Positions 1 through 8,425 of a DNA stretch of 30,105 bases are shown in pieces. Both the position numbers and the translations under genes were made by a program. The notes below the pieces were generated by a model. It was given only the letters and a program-made list of their open reading frames with translations, did not search any database and was not told where the DNA came from. This DNA comes from Dichomitus squalens LYAD-421 SS1 (taxonomy: Eukaryota; Basidiomycota; Agaricomycetes; Polyporales; Polyporaceae): NCBI RefSeq assembly GCF_000275845.1, contig NW_006766942.1, positions 118,058 to 148,162 of the forward strand. Reading direction: 5' to 3'. Position 1 is the stretch's first letter. The number at the start of each line of letters is the position of its first letter.

Positions 1-315
1 AGTGCCGGGGATGGGGGAGTCGAGTCGTGGGTGACTCAGCGATGGGGGAGTCAGGGACTGGGATGAACTCGTTCGCAAAGGCGTTCCAGTTGATCCGGGC
101 AGGACGGTGATGACGGTTTGGGCAGGGGTTTTGCTCACACGGCACCCAGTACCAGAGTCCTTCGTCTAGGTCCTTCTGTCGGTGACAGTAGTCTTGGTCT
201 TCGGTGTCCCACGCGTGAAGTCTGCCGGCGCAGTCCAGGGTGGGGGAGACAATGTAGCGGCGGCGGGGACACTCTTGTTCAGAGCGTCAGCACCGGGGGA
301 GAGATCTCGACCTAA
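1..315 (-). mobile_element. 5' internal leader of an antisense Gypsy copy (partial, runs off the left edge)
   Basis: This stretch abuts the inner (3') end of the antisense LTR at 316-885 and contains a primer-binding site directly beside it. Read on the minus strand it is therefore the start of the internal region of a retrotransposon whose body lies left of the window. No plus-strand frame continues the gag or protease of the element at 886 onward, so it is not the left flank of a solo LTR. On the minus strand one frame is open for about 95 codons after a stop near the LTR but has no ATG. Another frame is rich in Thr, Ser and Pro. I cannot tell which, if either, is Gag. Confidence 0.55.
304..313 (-). 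promoter_or_regulatory. Primer-binding site of self-priming type
   Basis: On the minus strand the ten bases AGGTCGAGAT lie 2 bp inside the end of LTR 316-885. They are the exact reverse complement of ATCTCGACCT, which occurs in each LTR 35 bp downstream of the first base of the TATA motif, where transcription should start (599 to 590 in this LTR). In Tf1 of fission yeast and related chromoviruses the 5' end of the mRNA folds back and primes at such a site instead of a tRNA. The complementarity is seen directly. The priming mechanism is inferred from the family. Confidence 0.7.
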
Positions 316-885
316 TGTCGCGGCGACTAGGCGCGTAGACTCGGGTCGACGTTCGGCGACGACCCCGTAGGCGAGCGGCAAGGAGCCGAAAGGGGAAAGA
401 GAGAGGGAGAGGGATAAATGTGACAGAAAACTCGACGAGGGCAGAGTGGAGGTCGGCACGAAGGCACGAGACCTACGAAAGCTAGTCTTCACGCAGACAG
501 CGACAGACTAGTCCCAATGACCAAGTTATACATTAGCAGACGAAGGGAGATACAACGCTATGGCCACTCACCTAGTCCCAATGACCAAGAGGTCGAGATG
601 GGGACTAGGGAGCGCCTAAGGGGGTCCTTATATACTAGAGGGCTGCTTAGCAACCAAAGACAAGGCGCGAGAGCGAGGCAGTGAAGATGACAAAGGAAGA
701 ACAAAGGGCGAGAACGAAAAGGCAAGGGCATGGCGATCACGGGAACGTAGCATGCGGTTGTGGGAACGTATCTACAGTGTCCAAACTGGGATGAGCTAGG
801 AAAGGAAACAGTCTGGGAATGGAAGGTGGGCGTCAAAGGGAAGGGAATGGGCGGCAAAAGGGGCGTCTGTCCAACGTCCGTGACA
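316..885 (-). repeat. LTR 1 (antisense; probable 5' LTR of a nested Gypsy copy)
   Basis: A 570-bp reverse-complement relative of the LTR at 4950-5522, starting TGTCGCGG and ending CCGTGACA on the plus strand. On the minus strand it holds a TATATAAG box at 634-627 and a predicted start of R at 599. It interrupts the aspartic protease coding region, which resumes at 886. Bases just outside (CCTAA left, ATCCC right) do not match, so there is no target duplication across this LTR alone. That fits one end of a longer insertion better than a solo LTR. Confidence 0.85.
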
Positions 886-2040
886 ATCCCCCTCTACAAC
901 ATTGATGGCTCCAAGAACAGTGCAGGCAGCATATCCCATTATGTTAGATTACAAGTACTTATGGGCGACTGCACGGAATGGCTCGAGTTCTTAGTTACAG
1001 ACCTGGGCCCCGAAGACGTCGTATTAGGCTTACCTTGGCTCCGTAGGGTCAACCCGGACATTGACTGGCAGGAAGGCACCATGGAGGTTGGTGCGGAGGA
1101 AACGGAGGCCGAGGCCGAATGGAAACCTGGTATTGAGCGGATCACCGCCAACAGGGTGCAGCGAAGGAAGTGGTGGAAGGCTAAGGTCCTGGAGGACACG
1201 ACCGAGAAGTTGTGGTGTGCCACCGGGTACACCTACTCCACAGAACTCGCACAGAAGGCCAACCAGGACAAGCCCAAACGCACGTTCGAGGAGATCGTCC
1301 CTGAAGAGTACCGACAGTACTCGAAGGTCTTCTCAGAGACCGAATCGGAGCGCCTCCCGGAGCACAAACCGTACGATCATGCCATTGACCTCAAACCCGA
1401 CGCCCCAGAAACTCTACGCTCCAAGGCCTACCCGATGTCGCCTAACGAGCAGGAGGAAGTCGATCGATTCCTTGAGGAAAACCTTCGGAAAGGCTACATC
1501 GTCCCCTCCAAGTCCCCCATGGCGTCCCCGGTCTTCTTCGTAAAGAAGAAGGATGGCAAGCTCCGTCTAGTCCAGGACTACCGCAAGCTCAACGAGATCA
1601 CGGTGAAGAACCGGTACCCTCTCCCCCTCGCGTCGGACATCATCAGTCGCCTGCGCCAGGCCAAGTACTTCACCAAGTTTGACGTTCGCTGGGGCTACCA
1701 CAACGTCCGCATCAAGGAGGGCGACAAGTGGAAGGCCGCGTTTACAGTCCACGATCGAGGCCTATTTGAACCGCGGGTCATGCTGTTCGGACTCACCAAC
1801 TCCCCCGCTACGTTCCAAGCCTTGATGAACTCAATCTTCGCTGACCTGATCGCCGCAGGGAAAGTCGCAGTCTACCTGGACGACATCCTCATCTTCAGCA
1901 CAACCCTCGAAGAGCACCGTACCGTAACTCACGAGGTGCTGAAGTGACTTCAGGAGCACGATCTCTACCTGCGACCGGAGAAGTGCGAGTTCGAGAAGAC
2001 AGAGGTAGAGTACCTCGGCCTGATCATCCGTGAAGGCGAA
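886..2040 (+). pseudogene. pol: Gypsy pol: protease C-terminal part and reverse transcriptase
   Basis: Reads in one frame from the LTR 1 junction. The first residues (IPLYNIDGSKN and VLGLPWLRRVNPDIDW) are the C-terminal half of a retropepsin; its active-site half is cut off by LTR 1. RT follows with VQDYRKLNEITVKNRYPLP, FDVRWGYHNVRI, LFGLTNSPATFQ and the catalytic YLDDILIF box near 1873-1896. A TGA at 1945-1947 stops the frame just after this box. The same frame resumes with LQEHDLYLRPEKCEF, so the stop is a point change (CGA to TGA would explain it), not a frameshift. The RT thumb continues to about 2040. Confidence 0.9.
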
Positions 2041-2709
2041 GTGGCCATGGACCCGGTGAAGGTCAAGGCCATCACCGCGTGGCCAGCCCCCAAGAACCTG
2101 CGTGACCTGCGCGGCTTCCTAGGGTTTGCCAACTTCTACTGTCGATTCATCCGGGACTTCTCTAAGCTCACGAGACCGCTCAACGGCCTGACCAAGAAGG
2201 ATGTTCCCTGGACCTGGGGAACTGCACAGCGACTCGCCTTCCAAGCCCTCAAGGATGTGTTTACGAGCGAACCTGTGCTTGTCTCCTGGGATCCGGCTCG
2301 GCCCACGCGGATCGAAGTGGACCCCTTCGGCTTCGCGACCGGAGGGGTCCTACTGTAGAAGCTGGGCGACGACCTCTGGCATCCGGTGGCCTACCAATTG
2401 GAGTCGATGGCTGAAGCGGAACGGAACTACGAGATTTACGACCGAGAGATGCTGGCAATCATCCGTGCTCTCGAAGACTGGCGACACTACCTAGAGGGAC
2501 TCCCCGAACCCTTCGAGATCGTCACGGATCATCGTAATCTGGAGTACTGGCGTACCGCGCGGAACCTCACCCGTCGACAGGCTCGATGGTCTCTATACCT
2601 CAGCCGCTTCGACTTCCGTCTTACGCACAAGCCTGGCAAGACGAACACCCAAGCCGATCCCCTCTCTCGCCTCCTGACCCACCAGACTACGGACGCGGAG
2701 GACAACTGA
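2041..2709 (+). pseudogene. pol: Gypsy pol: RT connection and RNase H
   Basis: The frame continues with the RT-RNase H connection (FLGFANFYCRFIRDFSKL) and then RNase H. Recognisable RNase H residues are the first Asp in IEVDPFGFATGGVL, the Glu in [20 protein letters not shown] and the Asp in [14 protein letters not shown] at 2356-2358 interrupts it inside the RNase H core; CAG to TAG would explain it. A TGA at 2707-2709 separates RNase H from integrase; CGA to TGA fits. The frame is the same on both sides of each stop, so the coding line was intact when inserted. Confidence 0.88.
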
Positions 2710-3849
2710 GATCAGATTGTGCTGGGACCTGAGCGGTTCGTCTCTCTGTCAGCCACACTCACGGACACAAGCACCCTGGAGCAGGAGATTCGAGATGCCC
2801 AGGTACTCGACCTGGAAGTAGTCGAGGCTCTCCGCATCCTGAAGGAGAAGGGCCTCTGGAAGCTGGCAAACGGACTCCTGGAATGGGAAGTGCGCGACGA
2901 CCTCATCTATCGGCATGGGAAGCTCTACATTCCCCCTAGTAAAGACCTTCGTAAACGGGTCGTCTTCTTGTGTCACGACGCGATCACTGCAGGACATCCT
3001 GGACGGAACGGGACGATCGAGCTGGTCAGCCGCCTCTATTGGTGGCCGCATCGAGATGCGTTCATGCGCAAGTACGTCAAAGGCTGCGACACTTGCCAAC
3101 ACCGGAAAGCCCCTCGTCATCCTCGAAGCACGCTCCAGCCCCAAGACGTACCCGAAGGCCCCTGGCAGACGATGGGAGTAGACCTCATCACTGGACTTAC
3201 CCTGGTACAAGGATACGACACGATCATCGTCTACAGCGACCACTACAGCAAGCAGGTCCACGTACTACCCACCACGACCAACGTCACTGCAGAGGGAGTC
3301 GCCGATATCCACTACCGCGAGATCTTCCGTCTCCACGGAGTACCGGAGAAGGTGGTGTCCGATCGAGGACCTCAGTTTGCGGCACGCTTCATGAAGGCCT
3401 TGTACGAGAAGTTTGGGATCCAGCACGCGCTCACGACCGCCTACCACCCCCAGTCCAATGGGCAGACCGAACGGGCAAACCAGGAGGTAGAGAAACACTT
3501 ACGGCTCTTCTCTAACCTACGACAGGACGACTGGGTGGCTCACCTGCTGACGGCCGAGTTCGTGCTCAATAACCATGTCCACTCGGGCCTCCAAGTGTCC
3601 CCCTTCGAGATCATCTACGGCTACCAGCCCAACTTCACCGTACCCATCGGCGCTCCCACTAAGTTCCCAGCGCTAGACAAGCGTCTGGAACTGTGGCGCG
3701 ACGTGCGGAAGGATGCGGAGGCAGCCCTTCGGATGGAGAAGGCCGCCATGAAGGAGTCGTTTGAGCGCGACAAGCCAAAACCCCACGAGTTCAAGCCTGG
3801 AGACCGTGTCTGGATGGATTCGCGGGACGTCACCATCCATCAGGCCAGC
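2710..3849 (+). pseudogene. pol: Gypsy pol: integrase
   Basis: Integrase with the zinc-binding N-terminal region (CHDAITAGHPGRNGT to KGCDTCQ) and a DDE core: Asp in GVDLITG, Asp in VVSDRGPQF and Glu in GQTERANQEVEKH. The C-terminal part ends in GDRVWMDSRDVTIHQAS, exactly where the antisense LTR 2 begins. The downstream half of the same protein resumes after that LTR with RKLGPRRLGPYKV. The integrase frame itself has no stop between 2710 and 3849, so it is better preserved than the RT part. Confidence 0.9.
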
Positions 3850-4424
3850 TGTCACGGCGACTAGGCGCGTAGACTTGGGTCGACGTTCGGCGACAATCCC
3901 GTAGGCGAGCGGCAAAGAGCCGAAAGGGAAAAGAGAGAGAGAAGGAGAGGGATAAACGCAACAGGAAACTCGACGGGGCAGAGCGGAGGCCGGCACGAAG
4001 GCACAAGACCTACGAAAGCTAGTCTTCACGCAGACAGCGACAGACTAGTCCCAATGACCAAGTTATACATTAGCACTCGAAGGGAAGTACAACGCTATGG
4101 TCACTCACCTAGTCCCAATGACCAAGAGGTCGAGATGGGGACTAGGGAGCGCCTAAGGGGGTCCTTATATACTAGAGGGGCTGCTTAGCAACCAAGAACA
4201 AGGCGCAAGAGCGAGGCAGTGAAGATGACAAAGAGAGAACAAAGGGCGAGAAAGAAAAGGCAAGGGCATGGCGATCACGGGAACGTAGCATGCGGGTGTG
4301 GGAACGTATCTACAGTGTCCAAACTGGGAGGGGCTAAGAAAGGAAATGGTCCGAAAATGGACGGTGGGCATCAAGGGGAGGGGAATGGGCGGCAAAAAGG
4401 GGCGTCTGTCCAACGTCCGTGACA
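3850..4424 (-). repeat. LTR 2 (antisense solo LTR)
   Basis: A 575-bp LTR of the same family, on the minus strand, bounded by TGTCACGG and CCGTGACA (perfect 8-bp inverted ends). Both flanks are pol coding sequence, so no internal region remains and it is a true solo LTR. Only AGC is duplicated at the junctions (3847-3849 and 4425-4427) where 5 bp would be typical, which suggests a 2-bp loss at one side. Its R start (4136-4127, minus strand) is the same ATCTCGACCT as in the other two LTRs. Confidence 0.92.
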
Positions 4425-4949
4425 AGCCGCAAGCTCGGACCCCGACGACTTGGGCCGTACAAGGTTTTGGAACGCACAGGTGAACTCACGTATCGACTTC
4501 AACTCCCCCCCTCTATGCAGAACCGACATGCCGTCATCCATGTCGATCGCCTCACACCCTGGACAGGCAACGACGTCAACGGCATACTTCCACCCCCACC
4601 AGAACCCGTGGAGGTTGAAGGGGAACTCGAATACGAAGTCGAAAAGATTGAGGACAGCCGCACCCACCGCAATCAGTTCCAATACCTGGTCAAGTGGAAG
4701 GGCTACAACGAAGGCCAGAACAGCTGGGAGCCGGCAAAGGACCTCACTCATTGCCAAGAGCTCATCGACGAGTTCCACGAGCGGAACCTCACTGCCCCAC
4801 GTCGAATTGCAGCTGCCATCTTTCAATCTCTTCCCTGGCAACCCCTCGTCAACTTCACCACTGCCGCACCCTCCGACCTCGAATGGGCCTCTGGACGGCG
4901 CCCCGGCCTCGGGTCCATCGGAGACCGACGGACCTTAGGAGGGGGGTAA
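4425..4949 (+). pseudogene. pol: Gypsy pol: integrase tail and chromodomain
   Basis: Continues the integrase C-terminus (RKLGPRRLGPYKVLERTG, then HVDRLTPW). A chromodomain begins about 70 codons in: EVEKIEDSRTHRN, then FQYLVKWKGY and NSWEPAKDL with the aromatic residues typical of this fold. The frame ends in TAA at 4947-4949, directly at the LTR boundary. In chromoviruses this domain steers integration to marked chromatin. Its presence places the element in that clade. A solo LTR separates this exon-like piece from the rest of pol. Confidence 0.9.
4937..4949 (+). other. Polypurine tract
   Basis: A purine run AGGAGGGGGGTAA sits immediately before TGTCACGG, the start of the 3' LTR. This is where plus-strand DNA synthesis would be primed. 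Confidence 0.85.
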
Positions 4950-5522
4950 TGTCACGGACGTTGGACAGACGCCCCTTTGTGCCGCCCATTCCCTTCCCTT
5001 TGACGCCCACCTTCCATTTTCGGACTGTTTCCTTTCCTAGCTCATCCCAGTTTGGATACTGTAGATACGTTCCCACAGCCGCATGCTACATTCCCGTGAT
5101 CGCCATGCCTTTGCCTTTTCTTTCTCGCCCTTTGTTCTCCCTTTGTCATCTTCACTGCCTTGCTCTCGCGCCTTGTCCTTGGTTGCTAAGCAGCCCCTCT
5201 AGTATATAAGGACCCCCTTAGGCGCTCCCTAGTCCCCATCTCGACCTCTTGGTCATTGGAACTAGGTGAGTGACCATAGCATTGTACTTCCCTTCGAGTG
5301 CTAATGTATAACTTGGTCATTGGGACCAGTCTGTCGCTGTCTGCGTGAAGACTAGCTTTCGCAGGTCTCGTGCCCTCGTGCCGACCTCCGCTCTGCCCTC
5401 GTCGAGTTCCTTGCTACGTTTATCCCTCTTTATCTCCCTCTTTCTCTTTCGGCTCCTTGCCGCTCACCTACGAGGTCGTCGCCGAACGTCAACCTGAGTC
5501 TACGCGCCTAGTCGCTGCGACA
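4950..5522 (+). repeat. LTR 3 (3' LTR of the plus-strand Gypsy element)
   Basis: A 573-bp LTR beginning TGTCACGGACG and ending GTCGCTGCGACA. It contains a TATATAAG box at 5203-5210, then the putative mRNA start ATCTCGACCT at 5238-5247, giving U3 of roughly 288 bp and R-U5 of roughly 285 bp. It is the sense-oriented relative of LTR 1 and LTR 2, which both lie inside the element in the opposite direction. Confidence 0.92.
5203..5210 (+). promoter_or_regulatory. LTR promoter TATA box
   Basis: TATATAAG, 35 bp before ATCTCGACCT (counting from its first T). The same spacing occurs in the two antisense LTRs. It probably drives transcription of the element and could drive read-through into 5523 onward. 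Confidence 0.65.
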
Positions 5523-5651
5523 GTGACCTTGAACCCCCAGACCCCCAGTGAACCAGTGTGCTAAGCTTGTCATCAGTCTGCATCCTCATTGTGCATAACC
5601 TGCACACGACACCTTGAGTGCTGACACGCTTCACCGTAACAGCATGCATTT

Positions 5652-5771
5652 GATTAGTCTCATGACCAGATGTTCGGAGCTCCAAGCGGGAACAAAAAAT
5701 CGGAGGTTCCCAAGTACCTTGGCGTCTGGTGGCTTTACCCCTGTGACTCCCCGCTCAGTGACCTATGTGAC
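5652..5771 (-). repeat. Left arm of a 120-bp imperfect inverted repeat
   Basis: Reverse complement matches 6387-6505 over its full length, at roughly 75-80 percent by eye. The best part is GGCTTTACCCCTGTGACTCC with CCGCTCAGTGACC after it. Many differences are transitions, as expected for old repeat copies. The arm ends sharply after GTGAC on the right. It could be half of a foldback element or an antisense fragment of a second LTR family, since the other arm starts TGTCACAC. Confidence 0.7.
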
Positions 5772-6386
5772 CTCCCTGCCCTCTCTCCAGGAGTCCAAGC
5801 TGTCCTTGCGTGCATGCCTGCATGCTTATCTCCTGCCATCTTCGAGCTGCGCTGAGCCTACTCTGCACTATCTATGATATCTGCAAGCAGTCAATCCCCC
5901 TGTAATCCTCTGTCTCTGATATAGGCAATACACTGTGACTTCTCTTTGTATGTGTAACCGAATAACATAATGTGTCTGAATTCAGGAGTGCGATGCACCT
6001 ATCGCCGTGTCCACTGATGCCCGTCACCTTGGGCTTGTACCCCTTCGAGGTTTCCTTCTCTTCTATGGGAGTATCATCGCTCAGATCCGCACTCTGTCCA
6101 GCACCAGAGTAATATCACCAGCGGTGGTCGAACTCCTGTCAATTCCGTCACAGGTTGTAGCAGGTAATTTCGAGGAGAGCGGGCATCATGGGAAGAGGCA
6201 TCCTCAGCAATGATATCATGCATCTCTCGCAGGGTGCTCTACAATACGTGTGGACGAGCGCACGCCACGCAAGGGGTTCATGGTCAGTAGCTCGAGCGAC
6301 TTCATGGTCATCTACAGCAGGCCGCCACATCACACACTGAGGGTGACCTCCGGCTTTCTTGGACTGCCCCAAATGGGTGTCAATAT
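5772..6386. other. Spacer between the inverted arms, no gene recognised
   Basis: Short open frames exist on both strands (the longest about 74 codons on the minus strand, 6148-6372) but none resembles a known domain or shows splice-site logic. A transposon remnant is the simplest reading, because both sides are repeat arms. Confidence 0.5.
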
Positions 6387-6505
6387 GTCACACAGGTCAC
6401 CGAGCGGGGAGTCACGGGGGTAAAGCCGCCAGACGTTTGAGTGTCTAGATGCCCCCGATTTTTCGCATCCGCTTCACACTCCAAATGTCTGGTCACGAGA
6501 CTAGC
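6387..6505 (+). repeat. Right arm of the 120-bp imperfect inverted repeat
   Basis: Partner of 5652-5771. On the plus strand it begins TGTCACACAGGTCACC (from 6386), which looks like the start of a Gypsy LTR, but no polypurine tract precedes it. It ends about 40 bp before the DNA transposon at 6545. Confidence 0.7.
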
Positions 6506-6544
6506 ATTTGATGAGTGATGCTGAGGATCGTTCTCTACTTGTAG

Positions 6545-6570
6545 TAGGGGTGGTCAGAGTTCGCGATTAC
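6545..6570 (+). repeat. Left terminal inverted repeat
   Basis: 26 bp, identical in reverse complement to 7140-7165, from TAGGGGTGG to GCGATTAC. Confidence 0.92.
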
Positions 6571-6659
6571 AGAGTGATTATATGACGATTATGGGATGCG
6601 ATTTTGAGGACGATTCCGACACCGTAATCGCGATTTTGGCATAATCGTGTGTAATCGCG

Positions 6660-6681
6660 TAAGCTCCTCCAGAGGAGCTTA
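6660..6681. repeat. Perfect hairpin inside the DNA transposon
   Basis: Arms TAAGCTCCTC and GAGGAGCTTA with a 2-base centre (CA). The flanks on both sides repeat the TAATCGCG motif, so a larger imperfect palindrome surrounds it. Confidence 0.85.
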
Positions 6682-7139
6682 TGCGCTCCATAATCGCGAT
6701 TCTGCTTCTTGTGATTCTGTGTCAACCCCCTTCGTCTCACTTGTCTCCCCGTCTATAGCCCATACAAGACATATTTCGTGCGGATTTGAGTGACAAAATA
6801 GTTGCATAAGTACCCCATGAGGTAACTGCGACGAAACAACGACTTTCTACAGAAGATTTATACCCATATTGGCGATTTCGCCTCAAAATCGCTCGATTTC
6901 GGTGGGAAAAAATGCGGAGTCAATTTATAATGACCTTTTTGAATATGTAGGGTGTTCAAAGGCACGTCAGAGCTCGAAACCAAAGGCAGACGTTGAGCAG
7001 ATAGCTGAGAAAAGCAGAATCGCAGTACCAGAAATCGAGTTCATAATTGCTTTGTGACATGGGGTGGTCAGAGTACAGGTCGATTATGAGGTGATTAAGG
7101 CTCTCATAATCACTCCATAATCGCTCTCAGAATCGCCCC

Positions 7140-7165
7140 GTAATCGCGAACTCTGACCACCCCTA
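7140..7165 (-). repeat. Right terminal inverted repeat
   Basis: 26 bp, from GTAATCGCG to CACCCCTA on the plus strand; perfect partner of 6545-6570. Confidence 0.92.
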
Positions 7166-8425
7166 TTATAAGTTACAATGGATGTTGTTATGCGTGCCGG
7201 ATGCAATAACTGAAGTGCAGGTGCTGACAAGGTGTCTCGACAGGCAAGTCAATTGGTGTATACCGATCCTTTTCTTAGACGTTCATGATTGATTATCGCC
7301 GTGCATTCCTAGCTCACAGCTTAGTCTCCCTCACGTTGCATTTGATGGCGAGCAATACGCGGCGACAGTGGGCGGTCAAACTGACGATTCATGCACGCAG
7401 TCGATGCCGATGTGAAGGACAGTTGCTCAATCCAACTCTGCAGCCCAGAAATGTTGCCTGCGTGCGACGGTATGTCAAGTCGGCTTTCCATCCCGCAACC
7501 ATCTTCCGGCATTTACTCCCTAGCCGTCGCATTGTCCCAGACATTGCAAGCTCACACGCACGACCGTGCCCACAGTTATTCCCACATCGTCGTTGGATAG
7601 TCTGCTGTCGAAGACGCCAATACGTCCACCACTAGAGCCGTTGCTGGGGCTCTAGGTAGATGGACTACAAAGACGCATGTATCACAACAGATCGTTCGTT
7701 CCATTCGAGATGTCAATGTTCGTTCGCGCGTTCACGTGGAAGCCAAGAGCGACATGCTCCACCGATGGCAAGACCTCGTCACGGTTATCGGACCACCACT
7801 CAGTACCCAGTACTCGGGTGGGATATACAGTGTCTCAACGAACAAAGGCGTGTGCTTGCATACATGAACGGTCGAATGGCAGGAAGACACCTCGGCACGG
7901 AGACTTGAGTAGGGGCGAATCCGAAGACGCCTGTAATGCGGAGACGAAGATGCATAGACGATGTGCGTGAGCATGCTGATGTACCGAGTGCGAACGAGCA
8001 CGGATTCAATGATACAATGTGGTAGGAGGCCGAGCACGGAACCGAAACCAGCACGGACAGGCAAAGCACATATGTAAGTACTAGACACGAAGGACTACGA
8101 TGAGCAGTGATGGTGGAGCAAGCAAATCCGACAAGTTGTGATGCGTTGATGAGTATTGTTGATGGTTTGTGGACGTAGATGCGATAACGGAGGCCCCGGG
8201 CCTCCGGTAGTGGATCTGGAGAGATGAAGAGAGGACAAGCTGCGAAGAAGTTGGCAGAGAAGAGGGGGAAAGTCTATGCGAGTAAGCGAGCAGCATGAGC
8301 AGCAAATGGCGAGCAATACGACGACGAATCCAACTGTGGAACGAGCGGAGAGATACGAGGAGACCGACACAGGAAGAGCCAAGACAAACCAGCCAGCGGA
8401 CCCCCGCACCGAACCACATCGCGAC
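7166..8425. other. Intergenic stretch, no supported gene
   Basis: Several short frames overlap on both strands (up to about 120 codons near 8095-8457, minus) without domain likeness. Part of 8080-8425 may be the 3' untranslated region or an extra last exon of the minus-strand gene ending at 8426, because a GTGAGT donor overlaps its stop codon and a CCACAG acceptor lies 96 bp on. Confidence 0.45.

Larger units (their letters stand above)
886..5522 (+). mobile_element. Ty3/Gypsy chromovirus, 5'-interrupted and degenerate
   Basis: Pol domains follow the Gypsy order protease, reverse transcriptase, RNase H, integrase, chromodomain, then a polypurine tract and a 3' LTR. Gag, the DSGA part of the protease and the 5' LTR are missing from the window and should lie beyond the antisense copy at its left edge. 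Three nonsense codons and a solo LTR (3850-4424) break the reading frame. It cannot be autonomous. The base pairs following the 3' LTR (GTGAC, 5523-5527) are the expected target-site copy to look for at the missing 5' end. Confidence 0.92.
6545..7165. mobile_element. Non-autonomous hAT-like DNA transposon (MITE-like), 621 bp
   Basis: Bounded by 26-bp perfect terminal inverted repeats that begin TAGGGGTGGTCAGAG. The terminal TAGGG fits the hAT end consensus YARNG. Both ends carry GATT/AATC motifs about every 11-12 bp, and a perfect hairpin lies in the middle. The longest internal frame is 62 codons with no transposase features, so movement would need a transposase from elsewhere. A clean 8-bp target duplication is not visible. 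The immediate flanks (ACTTGTAG left, TTATAAGT right) are instead near inverted copies of each other, which may be a palindromic target or a longer decayed inverted repeat. Confidence 0.85.

Noticed and set aside
316..885. Calling LTR 1 a solo LTR like LTR 2
   Set aside because: The left flank is not pol and holds a primer-binding site, and the bases outside the LTR do not match; an end of a full nested copy fits better.
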